Assembly (NCBI GenBank): GCA_030841765.1
Contig: JAUUSS010000001.1
Coordinates: forward strand, 1 to 49,438
DNA length: 49,438 nt
Reading direction: 5' to 3'
DNA from: Collinsella aerofaciens
GTDB lineage: Bacteria; Actinomycetota; Coriobacteriia; Coriobacteriales; Coriobacteriaceae
Made by a program: the position numbers and the translations under genes. Position 1 is the first letter of the stretch, and every line of letters starts with the position of its first letter. The notes below the pieces were generated by a model. The model was not told the origin of the DNA. It did no database searches and saw nothing but the letters and a program-made list of their open reading frames with translations. Shown here one piece after another: positions 7,684 to 16,126 of the stretch.

Positions 7684-10437
7684 ATGAACATCCCCGAGAC
7701 ACAGAAAGACCTGCTTGCCTACCTCGATCGCATCACGCGCGAGCTTGGCAGCACGCGGGGCGGGCGCATCCAGAACCGTCTCGACCACTTCACCACGGCA
7801 TCTATAACCGACTCGCTCGCCATCTCGCGCAGCCTGGCAAGTCAGTATCTCAACGAGCTCGTGCGCGCTGGCCTCGTGGTGAAAGCAGGGGCGCGACCGG
7901 TGTGCTACTTCCACCGCCGCTCCCTCGAACGCTTCTTCCAGTCTCGCATTGAGCGTAGCACCTACCCTTCGGTCGAGCAGCTCTTCGCCACGCTCGGAAA
8001 CGGCGAGCGACTCGACTTTGACCGCGCAATCGGTCACGAGCTGAGCCTTGCGCCCTGCATCAGCCAGCTCTGCGCCGCGCTCAAGTACCCGCCAGCTGGC
8101 CTGCCCATCCTGCTCTGTGGCGCTTCGGGAACCGGCAAGGGTCTACTCGCCGAACTTGCCCTCGAATACGGCAAGAACGTCGGCGTCCTGCAGCAGGAAG
8201 CCAAGCTTGTGAGCATCGACTGCTCGCATTACGCAGACGATGCCCGCGCGCTCACTCACGATCTGTGCGCAGATGGCGGGCCTGCAGATCGGGCGAGCGG
8301 CGGCATCGTTTATCTCAAGGACGTCGACACCCTCTCACCCGCTGCCCAGGACGCGCTCTTGGAGTGGGCCTCCGCACAGGCGGGCGCCATTGTGCCAGCC
8401 CCTGCTGCGCGCCTTATCTTTGCCACCTCAAACGAGGCAGACAGTACCGAGTGCCGCAGCCTTACGCGTCGCATCCCCATGTCCGCCCAGGTGCCGTCTC
8501 TGCGCGAGCGCACCCAGGAGGAGCGTGAGGAACTGACTCTCCACTTCCTCAAGGAGGAGGGCCGACGCATAGGACGCGACATCCTCATAAGTCGCGGAGC
8601 CTTCCGAGCCCTCGCCGGCACCAACTTCGAGGAGAACGTACGCGGCCTACGCGACTGCATCACCAACTGTTGCGCCGAGGCCTATCTAGACACGAAGGGT
8701 GACAGCCTGGAGATTCGCACCTACCAGCTTCCCTCCGCAATCCTTGCCGGCTCCGCACTTGAGCGCAGCGAGAACGATATGCAGCTCATCGACACCACCC
8801 GGAGCATCCAAAGCCAGGCGGACGACCGCGCACGGCATGTACTCGACGCCATGCTGGAGCCATACGAGAGCTATCGCGAAGGCACGCTTGATGGGAGCGC
8901 GTGCAGCGCTCAGCTGGTGGAGCGAGCCCGCGACCTTGAGGACTACCTGGCGTTCGGGCAAAACCCGGGCCGCTCGAAGTCCGACGCATACGAGCAGATC
9001 GCCGACAGCGTCGTCACTTCCGTGAACGAACTCTACTCGATCGATTTGTCCCGAAAGAGCTCGCATCTAATCGCCCAGGGCATCTGCCTCCAGCTGTGGC
9101 CGCCCGCAAACCTCTCGCGTTGGAAGAGCTCCCATGCAAGCGAGCTTTCCGGCATGCGCGGCGTCGTGGCCCAGCGCAACCGCTTTGCCGTTACTGTCTG
9201 CGCCTGCATCGCTGATGAACTCAAGGCTACGCTCGGCATCGCGCTCGACGATCTCACGTGTCTGCTCGTCCTTGCGCATGCGGCACTCGCACTCGACCCG
9301 TCTAAGCGTCGTCGGAGCGTCGGTATCGTCCTCAGTCATGGCTACTCGACCGCCACGAGCATCGCCGACGCTGCCAATCGGATTCTTGACACGAGGGTCT
9401 TCGAGGCCATCGATATGCCCTACGACCAGAAGGTTACGGACGTCGCTGCTCCTCTTCAGCAAATCATCGACCGCTTCTCCTACGCAGACGAGGTCGTCAT
9501 CCTCGTGGACATGGGATCGCTCCAGGATATTTATAAGAGTCTGGAATCCACCTCCGGCATGACACTCGGCATCATCAACAACGCCTCTACCGGCCTTGCG
9601 GTGGAGGTTGGCGCCGGACTTATCGCGGGTCGCTCCGTGCGAGAGGTTCTCGACGATGCTGCGGCAGCTTGCACCTGTAATTATCACATCGTGGCGCGCA
9701 ACGCCCGACCGGACGCGATTGTCTTCTGCTCCGAAGGCGGACTTGACGCAGCTGCGCGGATCCGCGATCTCGTGGCGCAGAGCCTGCCTGGCGAGTCCCC
9801 CGCGCGGCTTGTCGCCGTTGGCTGGCGGCAGCTCGCCAATAACGGATCTGAGGATGCCGCCTTCTCCCAGTACAACGTGCGCTCGGTCATCGGCACGGAC
9901 AATCCGCACGCCGACGGAGTCCCGTTCATTTCGCTCGAGGAACTCATCGCCGGCGAAGGAACGGCCCAGATAGACCGCGCCTTCGCACGCTTGCTCGACG
10001 CTGACGGCTTGCGCACGTTCCACCAGAATCTCGTCAAGAACATGACCCTCAGGAACGTGGTCGAGTCCATCACAATCCTTAACCCCAACAAGCTCTTCGG
10101 CGAAATCGAGAGTGCCGCGGAGCGGCTCCAGCAGCTCACCGGAGACGTGATTGGCGCTCGCGTGAGCATGGGGCTCTACGTGCACCTGTGTTGTCTCGTG
10201 GAGCGCCTCGTGACCAGAAGCCCCATCGAGAACTACGCAGACGAGCAGCGCTTCGCCAATGAACACAACGATTTCGTCGAGGCATTCCGCACGAGCTTCT
10301 CTGACATTTCCGCCCATTACCACGTGGAGGTCCCCGTCACGGAGATCGCCTACGCATACGACTACATCAATTCCCGGCATACCCCGCGCAGGCAGGCCAC
10401 GCTGAACGATGGGCCCGCGGCCCAGCAGGACGAGTGA
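7684..10437 (+). CDS. LevR-type PTS-controlled transcriptional regulator lacking the GAFTGA loop
   Basis: The 917-residue protein has the LevR domain order: N-terminal winged helix (about 40-80), AAA+ domain (about 115-370), PRD-like segment, EIIA-Man-like domain with VLSHG (His552), and a C-terminal PRD with His834. LevR proteins sense PTS phosphorylation and activate fructan operons with sigma-54. Here the P-loop is GASGTGKG (146-153), but the stretch expected to hold the GAFTGA sigma-54 loop is deleted. Walker B reads IVYLKD where LFLDE is usual. It may therefore activate a sigma-70 promoter or act without ATP hydrolysis. ATG 7684 follows AAAGGAGG at a good distance. It probably controls the PTS-GH32 operon upstream, from which it is now separated by dap relics. 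Confidence 0.85.
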   Translation: MNIPETQKDLLAYLDRITRELGSTRGGRIQNRLDHFTTASITDSLAISRSLASQYLNELVRAGLVVKAGARPVCYFHRRSLERFFQSRIERSTYPSVEQLFATLGNGERLDFDRAIGHELSLAPCISQLCAALKYPPAGLPILLCGASGTGKGLLAELALEYGKNVGVLQQEAKLVSIDCSHYADDARALTHDLCADGGPADRASGGIVYLKDVDTLSPAAQDALLEWASAQAGAIVPAPAARLIFATSNEADSTECRSLTRRIPMSAQVPSLRERTQEEREELTLHFLKEEGRRIGRDILISRGAFRALAGTNFEENVRGLRDCITNCCAEAYLDTKGDSLEIRTYQLPSAILAGSALERSENDMQLIDTTRSIQSQADDRARHVLDAMLEPYESYREGTLDGSACSAQLVERARDLEDYLAFGQNPGRSKSDAYEQIADSVVTSVNELYSIDLSRKSSHLIAQGICLQLWPPANLSRWKSSHASELSGMRGVVAQRNRFAVTVCACIADELKATLGIALDDLTCLLVLAHAALALDPSKRRRSVGIVLSHGYSTATSIADAANRILDTRVFEAIDMPYDQKVTDVAAPLQQIIDRFSYADEVVILVDMGSLQDIYKSLESTSGMTLGIINNASTGLAVEVGAGLIAGRSVREVLDDAAAACTCNYHIVARNARPDAIVFCSEGGLDAAARIRDLVAQSLPGESPARLVAVGWRQLANNGSEDAAFSQYNVRSVIGTDNPHADGVPFISLEELIAGEGTAQIDRAFARLLDADGLRTFHQNLVKNMTLRNVVESITILNPNKLFGEIESAAERLQQLTGDVIGARVSMGLYVHLCCLVERLVTRSPIENYADEQRFANEHNDFVEAFRTSFSDISAHYHVEVPVTEIAYAYDYINSRHTPRRQATLNDGPAAQQDE

Positions 10438-10473
10438 CGCGCCTCGCAAGCAAAGGAAGGAAGCCAACATCAC

Positions 10474-10533
10474 ATGAGCATCATCGCCGCATGTATCGAC
10501 AACCGCCTGCTACACGGCATAGTGGCAACCCAG
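10474..10533 (+). pseudogene. First 20 codons of PTS EIIB, truncated
   Basis: ATG 10474 with the same GGAAGGAAG ribosome site begins MSIIAACIDNRLLHGIVATQ, nearly identical to the real IIB at 2570. The match breaks after CCCAG at 10533 and runs into the antisense lysA relic. It is a duplication scar showing that the complete regulator copy was once followed directly by IIB. Confidence 0.9.
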
Positions 10534-10540
10534 CGGATAC

Positions 10541-10862
10541 TGGAGCGAACGGCGAGCCGCTCGTCGGCCGGGAAGCAGTCAAAGGTGGCAAAGTAGTCGC
10601 GCGGCTCCTCGGCGCAGCGGATGAGCTGGCCCGACCCGTCCGGACGCATCAGCACCTCGGCACGCTTGAGCCGGCCGTTGTAGTTGTAGCCCACCGAGAA
10701 CCCGTGCGCGCCCGCATCGTGGATGACGAGCAAGTCGCCCTCCTCCACTTCGGGCGGGCGCCGGTCGATAGCGAGCTTGTCGTTGTTCTCGCACAGCGAC
10801 CCCACCACGCCGTAGGTGTGCTCGGCAGCACCGCTATGCGGAACGCCCCGCGATCTCGACCG
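10541..10862 (-). pseudogene. lysA: Relic of lysA (diaminopimelate decarboxylase), C-terminus
   Basis: The minus strand reads AEHTYGVVGSLCENNDK, then DRRPPEVEEGDLLVIHDAGAHG and DYFATFDCFP. This is the conserved C-terminal region of LysA, including the CEnnD segment and the GAHG motif of the PLP/dimer site. The N-terminal ~300 residues are absent; sequence beyond about 10862 is not recognisable. LysA converts meso-DAP to lysine. Its position upstream of dapA on the same strand suggests a former lysA-dapA-dapB-dapH operon. Confidence 0.8.
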
Positions 10863-10964
10863 AGAGCACGTCGGAGAACGGGATGTCTAATTGCTGGGGC
10901 CTGTCAGCTTGGGGCCTGCCGCCGCGGGTGTAGCCGGACTGCATGCGTTCGGCGCTGCTAGGCA

Positions 10965-11113
10965 CGATGTCGGGCATCGCCGCGGGCAAGACGGCGGGTC
11001 TCACCGTGTTCGCCAAGCGCGAGGAGCGTTTTGGTTTTTCGCAAGCAAATGCGGACGAAATCATCGACCAGATTCCCGATCTGCTCAAACATGCAGGGCC
11101 CCTATGTGTTTAA
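10965..11113 (+). pseudogene. Relic of a HAD-family phosphatase/phosphoglucomutase, C-terminus
   Basis: The reading SGIAAGKTAGLTVFAKRE, then GFSQANADEIIDQIPDLL to the TAA at 11111 matches the final part of HAD-superfamily sugar phosphatases, where an 'EDSxxGIxAGxxAG' motif precedes the last helices. The acidic residues of that motif are lost (LLGTMSGIAAG). Only ~48 residues remain, with no upstream Asp nucleophile motif. The 10863-10965 stretch before it is unrecognised. Confidence 0.55.
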
Positions 11114-11180
11114 CCTCATTTTTCCGTGTGCGGTAGAATGGAGTAGTTGAGATCGCGAACGCCTTAAAGGGAGAGTTTTT

Positions 11181-11915
11181 GTGGATACGCATCTGGATGG
11201 GGGCTCTTCCGCCCCGCTGTATCAACAGGTGCTCGATTTGCTCAAGAGCGATATCGAACAGGGGACATATCCCGTTGACTCGCAGATTCCAACGGAACTT
11301 GAGCTTTCTAAGATGTACGGCGTGGGAAGGGTCACGGTTCGTCGCGCAATAGAGGAGCTTGTGGGCGAGGGGTATCTCACCAAGCGGCAGGGGCGTGGTA
11401 CGTTTGTGACCGCGACAAAGATAATTCGCAAGGTGCATCAGAAGGACGATGTTCAGAGTTTTACCCAAGCATGCGCTGAAAACGGCATGAAGGCGGGCGC
11501 TCGCGTCGTTGCCCGCAAGACCGTTGCCGCCGATCGCGACCTCGCTTCTTTCTTTGGCTTGGATGAAGGCTCTGACCTCATCTTGGTCTCACGCGTGCGT
11601 ACCGCAGACGGCGTGCCGGTCCTGTTCGAGAACAACTACTATCCTGTTGACGGATTCGAATTTCTCAAAGATATCGGTCTCTCCAATTGCTCGATATTCG
11701 AGGCCGTGGGGGAGCGTACGGGTAGGTATCCCTGTTCATCCGATCCCTGCAGGCTAGAGATCGCCCGTGCGGGAATTGATACCGCCCGCGAGCTCAAGGT
11801 CCCAGTAGGGGAGCCGCTATTCTTCATGAACGCGGGCTTTCTCGATTCCAACGGAGAGCGCTTCTGCTATGGCAGGCAGTACTACGTGGGTTCGCGCTAC
11901 AGCTTCGATATCTAG
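11181..11915 (+). CDS. GntR/HutC-family repressor with UTRA effector domain (FrlR-like)
   Basis: The 244-residue protein has an N-terminal winged helix (about 12-78; PTELELSKMYGVGRVTVRRAIEEL is the recognition region) and a UTRA ligand-binding domain (about 95-240). HutC-type regulators release DNA on binding a pathway sugar or intermediate. The start is GTG 11181, preceded by AAAGGGAGAG. TAGAAT at about 11136 may be its -10. It lies directly upstream, on the same strand, of an operon with FrlB, FrlC and FrlD homologues, so an Amadori-compound phosphate is a likely ligand. Candidate operators are the twin 21-bp sites at 11989 and 12039. Confidence 0.85.
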   Translation: MDTHLDGGSSAPLYQQVLDLLKSDIEQGTYPVDSQIPTELELSKMYGVGRVTVRRAIEELVGEGYLTKRQGRGTFVTATKIIRKVHQKDDVQSFTQACAENGMKAGARVVARKTVAADRDLASFFGLDEGSDLILVSRVRTADGVPVLFENNYYPVDGFEFLKDIGLSNCSIFEAVGERTGRYPCSSDPCRLEIARAGIDTARELKVPVGEPLFFMNAGFLDSNGERFCYGRQYYVGSRYSFDI

Positions 11916-11988
11916 CGGCTCTGTCTCGCGCAGCGCTGTTCTCGCCATCGCCGCAACAGGTCCGTTTAGCGCGTAAAAGTTACCACTT

Positions 11989-12059
11989 ATAGAACAACCT
12001 AATATGTTTCTTGACCGGCACCTTCATGCAGGTTATACATAGGACAACCTAAGATGTTT
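11989..12059 (+). promoter_or_regulatory. Promoter of the Amadori operon flanked by twin operator-like sites
   Basis: TTGACC (12011-12016), a 17-base spacer and TATACA (12034-12039) form a near-ideal sigma-70 promoter. Two near-identical 21-mers (ATAGAACAACCTAATATGTTT at 11989-12009 and ATAGGACAACCTAAGATGTTT at 12039-12059) flank it, exactly 50 bases apart. One abuts the -35, the other covers the start site. Each has weak dyad ends (ACA...TGT). The arrangement fits repression, perhaps by looping, by the GntR protein encoded next door. Confidence 0.75.
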
Positions 12060-12113
12060 GCTTATACGTGAGGGTTTTTTGGCAAGCATCGTTGCTCTGA
12101 CAGGAGGTTAAGA

Positions 12114-13578
12114 ATGTCGGATGCCAAACAGGAGAAGCCCAAGCGCAGATTCCATCTCCAGCTTCCCCATGTGTACACCATCGCGTTCATGCTGATTGTG
12201 TTCTTCGCGGTGCTCACATGGATCGTCCCATCGGGTCAGTTCGACCGTCAGACCATTCAGACGGCCGCGGGCGAGCGAGAAGTCGCCGTAGCCGGAACGT
12301 ACCAAGAAGTCGACAAGGTCTACACCGATTCGGAGACGGGGGGAGACCGTCGATCTGCGACAGGGCATCGATGCCGTCCTGCAGGCTCCCGCCAAGGGCA
12401 TCCAGGCTGCGGCCGATGTCGTCGCGTTCGTCCTGCTGATCGGCGGATCGTTCGCCATCGTCACCAAGACCAACGCCCTAAACGCCGGTATGAGCCGCGT
12501 GATCAAGAAGTTGAAGAACAAGGACATCTTGATCATCCCCATCTCCATGGTCCTGCTCTCGATCTGCGGCACCACGTTCGGCATGTCCGAGGAGGCGCTG
12601 CCGTTCTACGCGATCTTCATCCCCATCATGCTGAGCATCGGGTATGACTCCATGACCGCATTCATCATCTGCTTCCTCGGCCCCAACCTTGGTTACTGCG
12701 CATCCACTATCGATCCTTTCAACGTGCTGATCGCCCAGGGCGTTATCGGCATCGAGGGAAATCCCCAGCTTTGGCTCCGCGCCATCCTGTGGGCCATCTT
12801 CACCGCCGCGGGCATTTTCTGGGCCATGCGCTACGCGCGCCGCGTCAAGCTCGATCCCAAGTCCTCCATCACCTATGAGGACGATAAGCAGAAGCGCATC
12901 GAGTTCTCTGTCACCGACGCCTCTATCGAAGAGGAGTTCACGCTTCGCCACGAGCTCGTCCTCATTGATTTCGCGGTCGGCATGGGCGTTATCGTGTGGG
13001 GCCTCGTTACCCAGGGCTGGTATATGGACGAGATCTCTATGGTGTTCCTGGCCATGGGCCTTCTTGCCGGCATACTCGGCGGCTTGGACGAGAAGACCAT
13101 TGCGGAGGAGTTCGTCCGCGGAATCGCCGACTTCGCCTACGCAGCCTGCATCATCGGTATCGCCCGCGGCATCCTGGTCGTTGCAGAGGGCGGAATGATC
13201 ATCGACTCTATTCTTAACTGGCTCGTCGGACTCCTTGCGGGCGCTCCGTCCTTCATCTATACCACCTTCATGTACATCGTCCTCGGCCTGCTTTCGCTGC
13301 TGGTTCCTTCCAGCTCCGGCCTCGCTGCACTCACCATGCCAGTCATGGGCCCGCTGACCGAGCTTATGGGTCTCAATCCCGAGGCTGCCGTCACCGCTCT
13401 GCAGTTCGCGAACCAGACCATCAACACCATCAGCCCCGTTGCGGGCATGACCGTCGCGGGTCTCGCCGTAGCGAAGATCTCCTTCGGGCAATGGTGGAAG
13501 ACCATCTGGAAGTTCTTTATCTTCATGGTCCTGTTCGGATTGGTCGCGACTACGATCTCCGGCCTACTGCCGATGTAG
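12114..13578 (+). pseudogene. YfcC-family membrane transporter, +1 frameshift in a G6 run
   Basis: YfcC-family carriers (ion-transporter superfamily) move organic or amino acids. ATG 12114 follows AGGAGG and reads to SETGG. Removing one G from the run 12338-12343 joins it to the frame ending at 13578, giving 487 residues, a normal length. The rebuilt protein has a first membrane segment at about 22-42 and many later ones, with GGSFAIVTKT, GTTFGMSEE and LVPSSSGLAAL, all typical of the family. As first gene of the operon it is the presumed importer of the Amadori substrate, replacing the FrlA/FraA-type permeases. The extra G may be sequencing error, true mutation or phase variation. Confidence 0.8.
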
Positions 13579-13588
13579 GAGGTGCCCG

Positions 13589-15151
13589 GTGTTTGATCGT
13601 TCGCTAGTATTGCTGTCCCGCAGCATCTTTACCGGCCTTTCCGATGAACCGATCGACGGATATGTTTCGATTCGCGGTAATCGCATCGAATCCGTGGGCG
13701 CCTCTGATCGGGCTGCCGAATATACTGCGCATGCGGACGAGGTTCGCGACCTTGGCTCCAGAACCGTCATGGCAGGCCTTGTCGACGTGCACACGTTCTT
13801 TACCGGCTGGGTGCTCCGTCGCATCGGCGCCGATCTTATCGATGCGACCTCGGCAGATGATGTTTTCACCGCGATGTCGAATTGGAAGGAGGAGCGGCCC
13901 CAGGCCCCTATGGCGTTGGGCATGAACCTTCCGGAGACCCTTATGGGTGACGACTTGGTTGATATGTTGGACGAGAAGTTCTCATCCACGCCTGCCGTCG
14001 CCTTTACTGCCGGCGCGGAGACCTGCGTGCTCAACTCCGCCGCATCTGCGCGCTATGGTTTTACGCCCGAGGCTTGCTATGCCGAGATGATTTGGCACCT
14101 TATGCGCGATTATCTACCTCTTCAGGAAGTCCGCGATGCGTATGGCGACTACATGACCATGCTTAACTCCCGTGGCGTCACCGCCATCAAGGAGATGTGC
14201 TTTGACGATTATTACGGATTTGCGGACGAGATGTATCGCCGCGAGCAGGAAGGCGAACTTACGGTTAGGGTCGACATGATGAGCCAGCCCGTCGGGCATG
14301 GAGCCGACCTTGATTACGCCTGCTCGGCGCGCGACCGCTTCCAAGGAGACTTCGTCAGGTTCTCCGGCTTCAATCGCATGACCGATCGCGGCGTGTGGTG
14401 CGGCCTGGCCGAGATGATCGATCCCTACGAGGGGGGGGCCGATGCGGGTGCCGGCGGAAAGACCGTGGTCGAGGAGCCCGAATGGGACCTCATCTCTCGC
14501 GAGCTGTCCGAGATCGATGCCCAGGGATTCCGCTACTCCCTGCATTGCCAGGGGGATGGGGCCGTTCGCAAGACGATCGACCTGTATGAGCGGCTACCGC
14601 GTGATGAGTCGGGAAGGCTCGCTCGCAGGCATTCGATTACGGACCTTGAGAACTCCGATCCAGCTGACCTGGCGCGCATGGGCGCCATCGGCGGTATCTG
14701 CGAGGTCTATCCCCAGATCCTTACTCTTGATAAGCGCGAGGATTGCCTTTCGACCATGCGTCGCCAGATAGGAGAGAAGAGGCTCTCCCGCAGCTGGAAC
14801 CGTCGCGCCATGGTGGATGGCGGATGTGTGCTGTGCTGCGGAACCGATCTTCCCCTCCTTATCCCGCATCTAGGAGATTCGATCTACAGCGCCTGCGGAG
14901 GGTACTTCGCCGACGGTTTGGACGTCAACCCGCAGAATACCGTTAGCGTTGCCGAGCTGCTGCGGGCATGGACTGCCGGGGGTTCCTACGATCTGGTTCG
15001 CGAGAACGATTTCGGCACCCTCGAGGCGGGCAAGCTCGCGGACATCTGCGTTTTGGACCGCGATGTGTTTGCGGTGGACCCCAAAGATGCCAGAGACATC
15101 CAGGTCTCGCTCACGCTGAGCGATGGTCGGGTCGTGTACGAAGATTGCTAG
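13589..15151 (+). CDS. YtcJ-like amidohydrolase (amidohydrolase family 3)
   Basis: The 520-residue protein has the composite beta-sandwich/TIM-barrel pattern of amidohydrolases. N- and C-terminal beta strands include a VLDRDVF segment and a final DGRVVYE; the barrel part contains LHCQGDGAVRKT and RHSITDLEN and ends with CCGTDLP. The first metal motif, normally HxH after strand 1, reads VHTFF (His68, Phe70), so one ligand is missing. Several YtcJ-type enzymes hydrolyse N-substituted amides. Here it sits 10 bases after the transporter, with GTG start 13589 and TAGGAGG upstream. It may open an amide, ureido or peptide bond in the imported Amadori compound. Substrate unknown. Confidence 0.7.
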   Translation: MFDRSLVLLSRSIFTGLSDEPIDGYVSIRGNRIESVGASDRAAEYTAHADEVRDLGSRTVMAGLVDVHTFFTGWVLRRIGADLIDATSADDVFTAMSNWKEERPQAPMALGMNLPETLMGDDLVDMLDEKFSSTPAVAFTAGAETCVLNSAASARYGFTPEACYAEMIWHLMRDYLPLQEVRDAYGDYMTMLNSRGVTAIKEMCFDDYYGFADEMYRREQEGELTVRVDMMSQPVGHGADLDYACSARDRFQGDFVRFSGFNRMTDRGVWCGLAEMIDPYEGGADAGAGGKTVVEEPEWDLISRELSEIDAQGFRYSLHCQGDGAVRKTIDLYERLPRDESGRLARRHSITDLENSDPADLARMGAIGGICEVYPQILTLDKREDCLSTMRRQIGEKRLSRSWNRRAMVDGGCVLCCGTDLPLLIPHLGDSIYSACGGYFADGLDVNPQNTVSVAELLRAWTAGGSYDLVRENDFGTLEAGKLADICVLDRDVFAVDPKDARDIQVSLTLSDGRVVYEDC

Positions 15152-15168
15152 GAGAGGAGATGCCCAGC

Positions 15169-16026
15169 ATGGATTTAAACGCTTCCGCGCCCCGCCTGCG
15201 TCGCGAGCAGGTCGCCGGCATGAACATTCACTACATCATGTGGTCGCTCGATTATTTCCTTGATGTTCAGCAGCGCCTTGGCTTCAAAACCATCGAGCTT
15301 TGGGCGGCCGAGCCGCACGTGACGCTGGACCACACGGGGTATTTCGAGGCCGACAAGCTTCGCCGCAAGATCGAGTCCCGCGGACTCTCCGGGAGCTCCC
15401 TGTGCCCGGAGAACGTGGTGTATCCGTGGCAGTACGCTGCCAGAAAGCCCCTCCACGCGCAGCGGAGCCTCGCTTACTTCAAGCACGGCATCGAGCTCGC
15501 CGAGGTGCTCGGCGCCCCGTATATGTCCATCAACTCCGGTTGGGGCGATTGGGACGAGGACCGCGAGGAAGCTTGGAAGCGCTCTGCCGAGCACTTGGCG
15601 ATTCTTGCGGACTATGCCGGCGAGCACGGCGTGACCCTCTGCATGGAGAGCCTGAGGCCGGAAGAGAGCAACTTGGTGGTTACACTCGCGGATGCCAGGC
15701 GCATGCTTGACCAAGTAGCCAGCCCGCACCTTACTCCAATGGTGGACACTACTGCTATGGGAGTCGCCGGCGAGAGCCTTGAAGAGTGGTTTGCCGAGTT
15801 TGGCGATGGTGCCATAAGGAACATGCACTTCATTGATGGCGACCCATACGGCCATCTGGTTTGGGGCGATGGAAAGCACAGCATGGACGATTTCGTGCGT
15901 GTCCTCAACGCGCATGGGTTCGAGGGCTATCTTGGCCAGGAGATCACCGATGGAAGGTATTTCGATGATCCCGCAGCAGCGGACCGGCGCAACATGGACG
16001 CCTTCGAGAGGTATTTTGTCGACTAG
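15169..16026 (+). CDS. FrlC-like sugar-phosphate isomerase/epimerase (TIM barrel)
   Basis: Xylose-isomerase-like TIM-barrel protein, about 285 residues. It shares with FrlC of Escherichia coli (fructoselysine 3-epimerase) the pattern ESNLVVTLADA, then SPHLTPMVDTT, NMHFIDGDP and GFEGYLGQEITD; these supply the Glu, Asp and His metal ligands of the family (Glu in MESLRPEESN, Asp in MVDTT, His in MHFID). I favour ATG 15169, nine bases after the AGGAGAGGAG site; ATG 15160 is in frame but too close to it. In this operon it would interconvert epimeric fructosamines (psicosamine to fructosamine type) before phosphorylation. The role is inferred from context. Confidence 0.75.
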   Translation: MDLNASAPRLRREQVAGMNIHYIMWSLDYFLDVQQRLGFKTIELWAAEPHVTLDHTGYFEADKLRRKIESRGLSGSSLCPENVVYPWQYAARKPLHAQRSLAYFKHGIELAEVLGAPYMSINSGWGDWDEDREEAWKRSAEHLAILADYAGEHGVTLCMESLRPEESNLVVTLADARRMLDQVASPHLTPMVDTTAMGVAGESLEEWFAEFGDGAIRNMHFIDGDPYGHLVWGDGKHSMDDFVRVLNAHGFEGYLGQEITDGRYFDDPAAADRRNMDAFERYFVD

Positions 16027-16126
16027 CGCGTAGCTCCCATTCGCGTGGGGCAGTCAACACGCTTGACGAGAAGACTTGCAGTAAACGTTGGCGGATTCGT
16101 CCGCCGTATCGAAAGGAAGAATAACA

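Larger units (their letters stand above)
7498..10533 (+). repeat. Repeat copy B: complete regulator with flank and IIB start
   Basis: This is the undeleted counterpart of 2129-2629. Homology begins at GAGGCGCTCGG (7498) and ends after 20 codons of IIB near 10533. It is inserted, on the opposite strand, exactly between the lysA relic on the right and the dapA start on the left. Confidence 0.8.

Noticed and set aside
6268..8037. Open frame of 589 codons on the minus strand
   Set aside because: A chance chain through the antisense of GH32, the dap relics and the antisense of the regulator. Only the short dapA- and dapH-like pieces inside are meaningful, and those are in more than one frame.
14431..14438. 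G8 run in the amidohydrolase gene as a frameshift
   Set aside because: The frame is open across it, so no defect is present. It is mentioned only as a possible slippage site.
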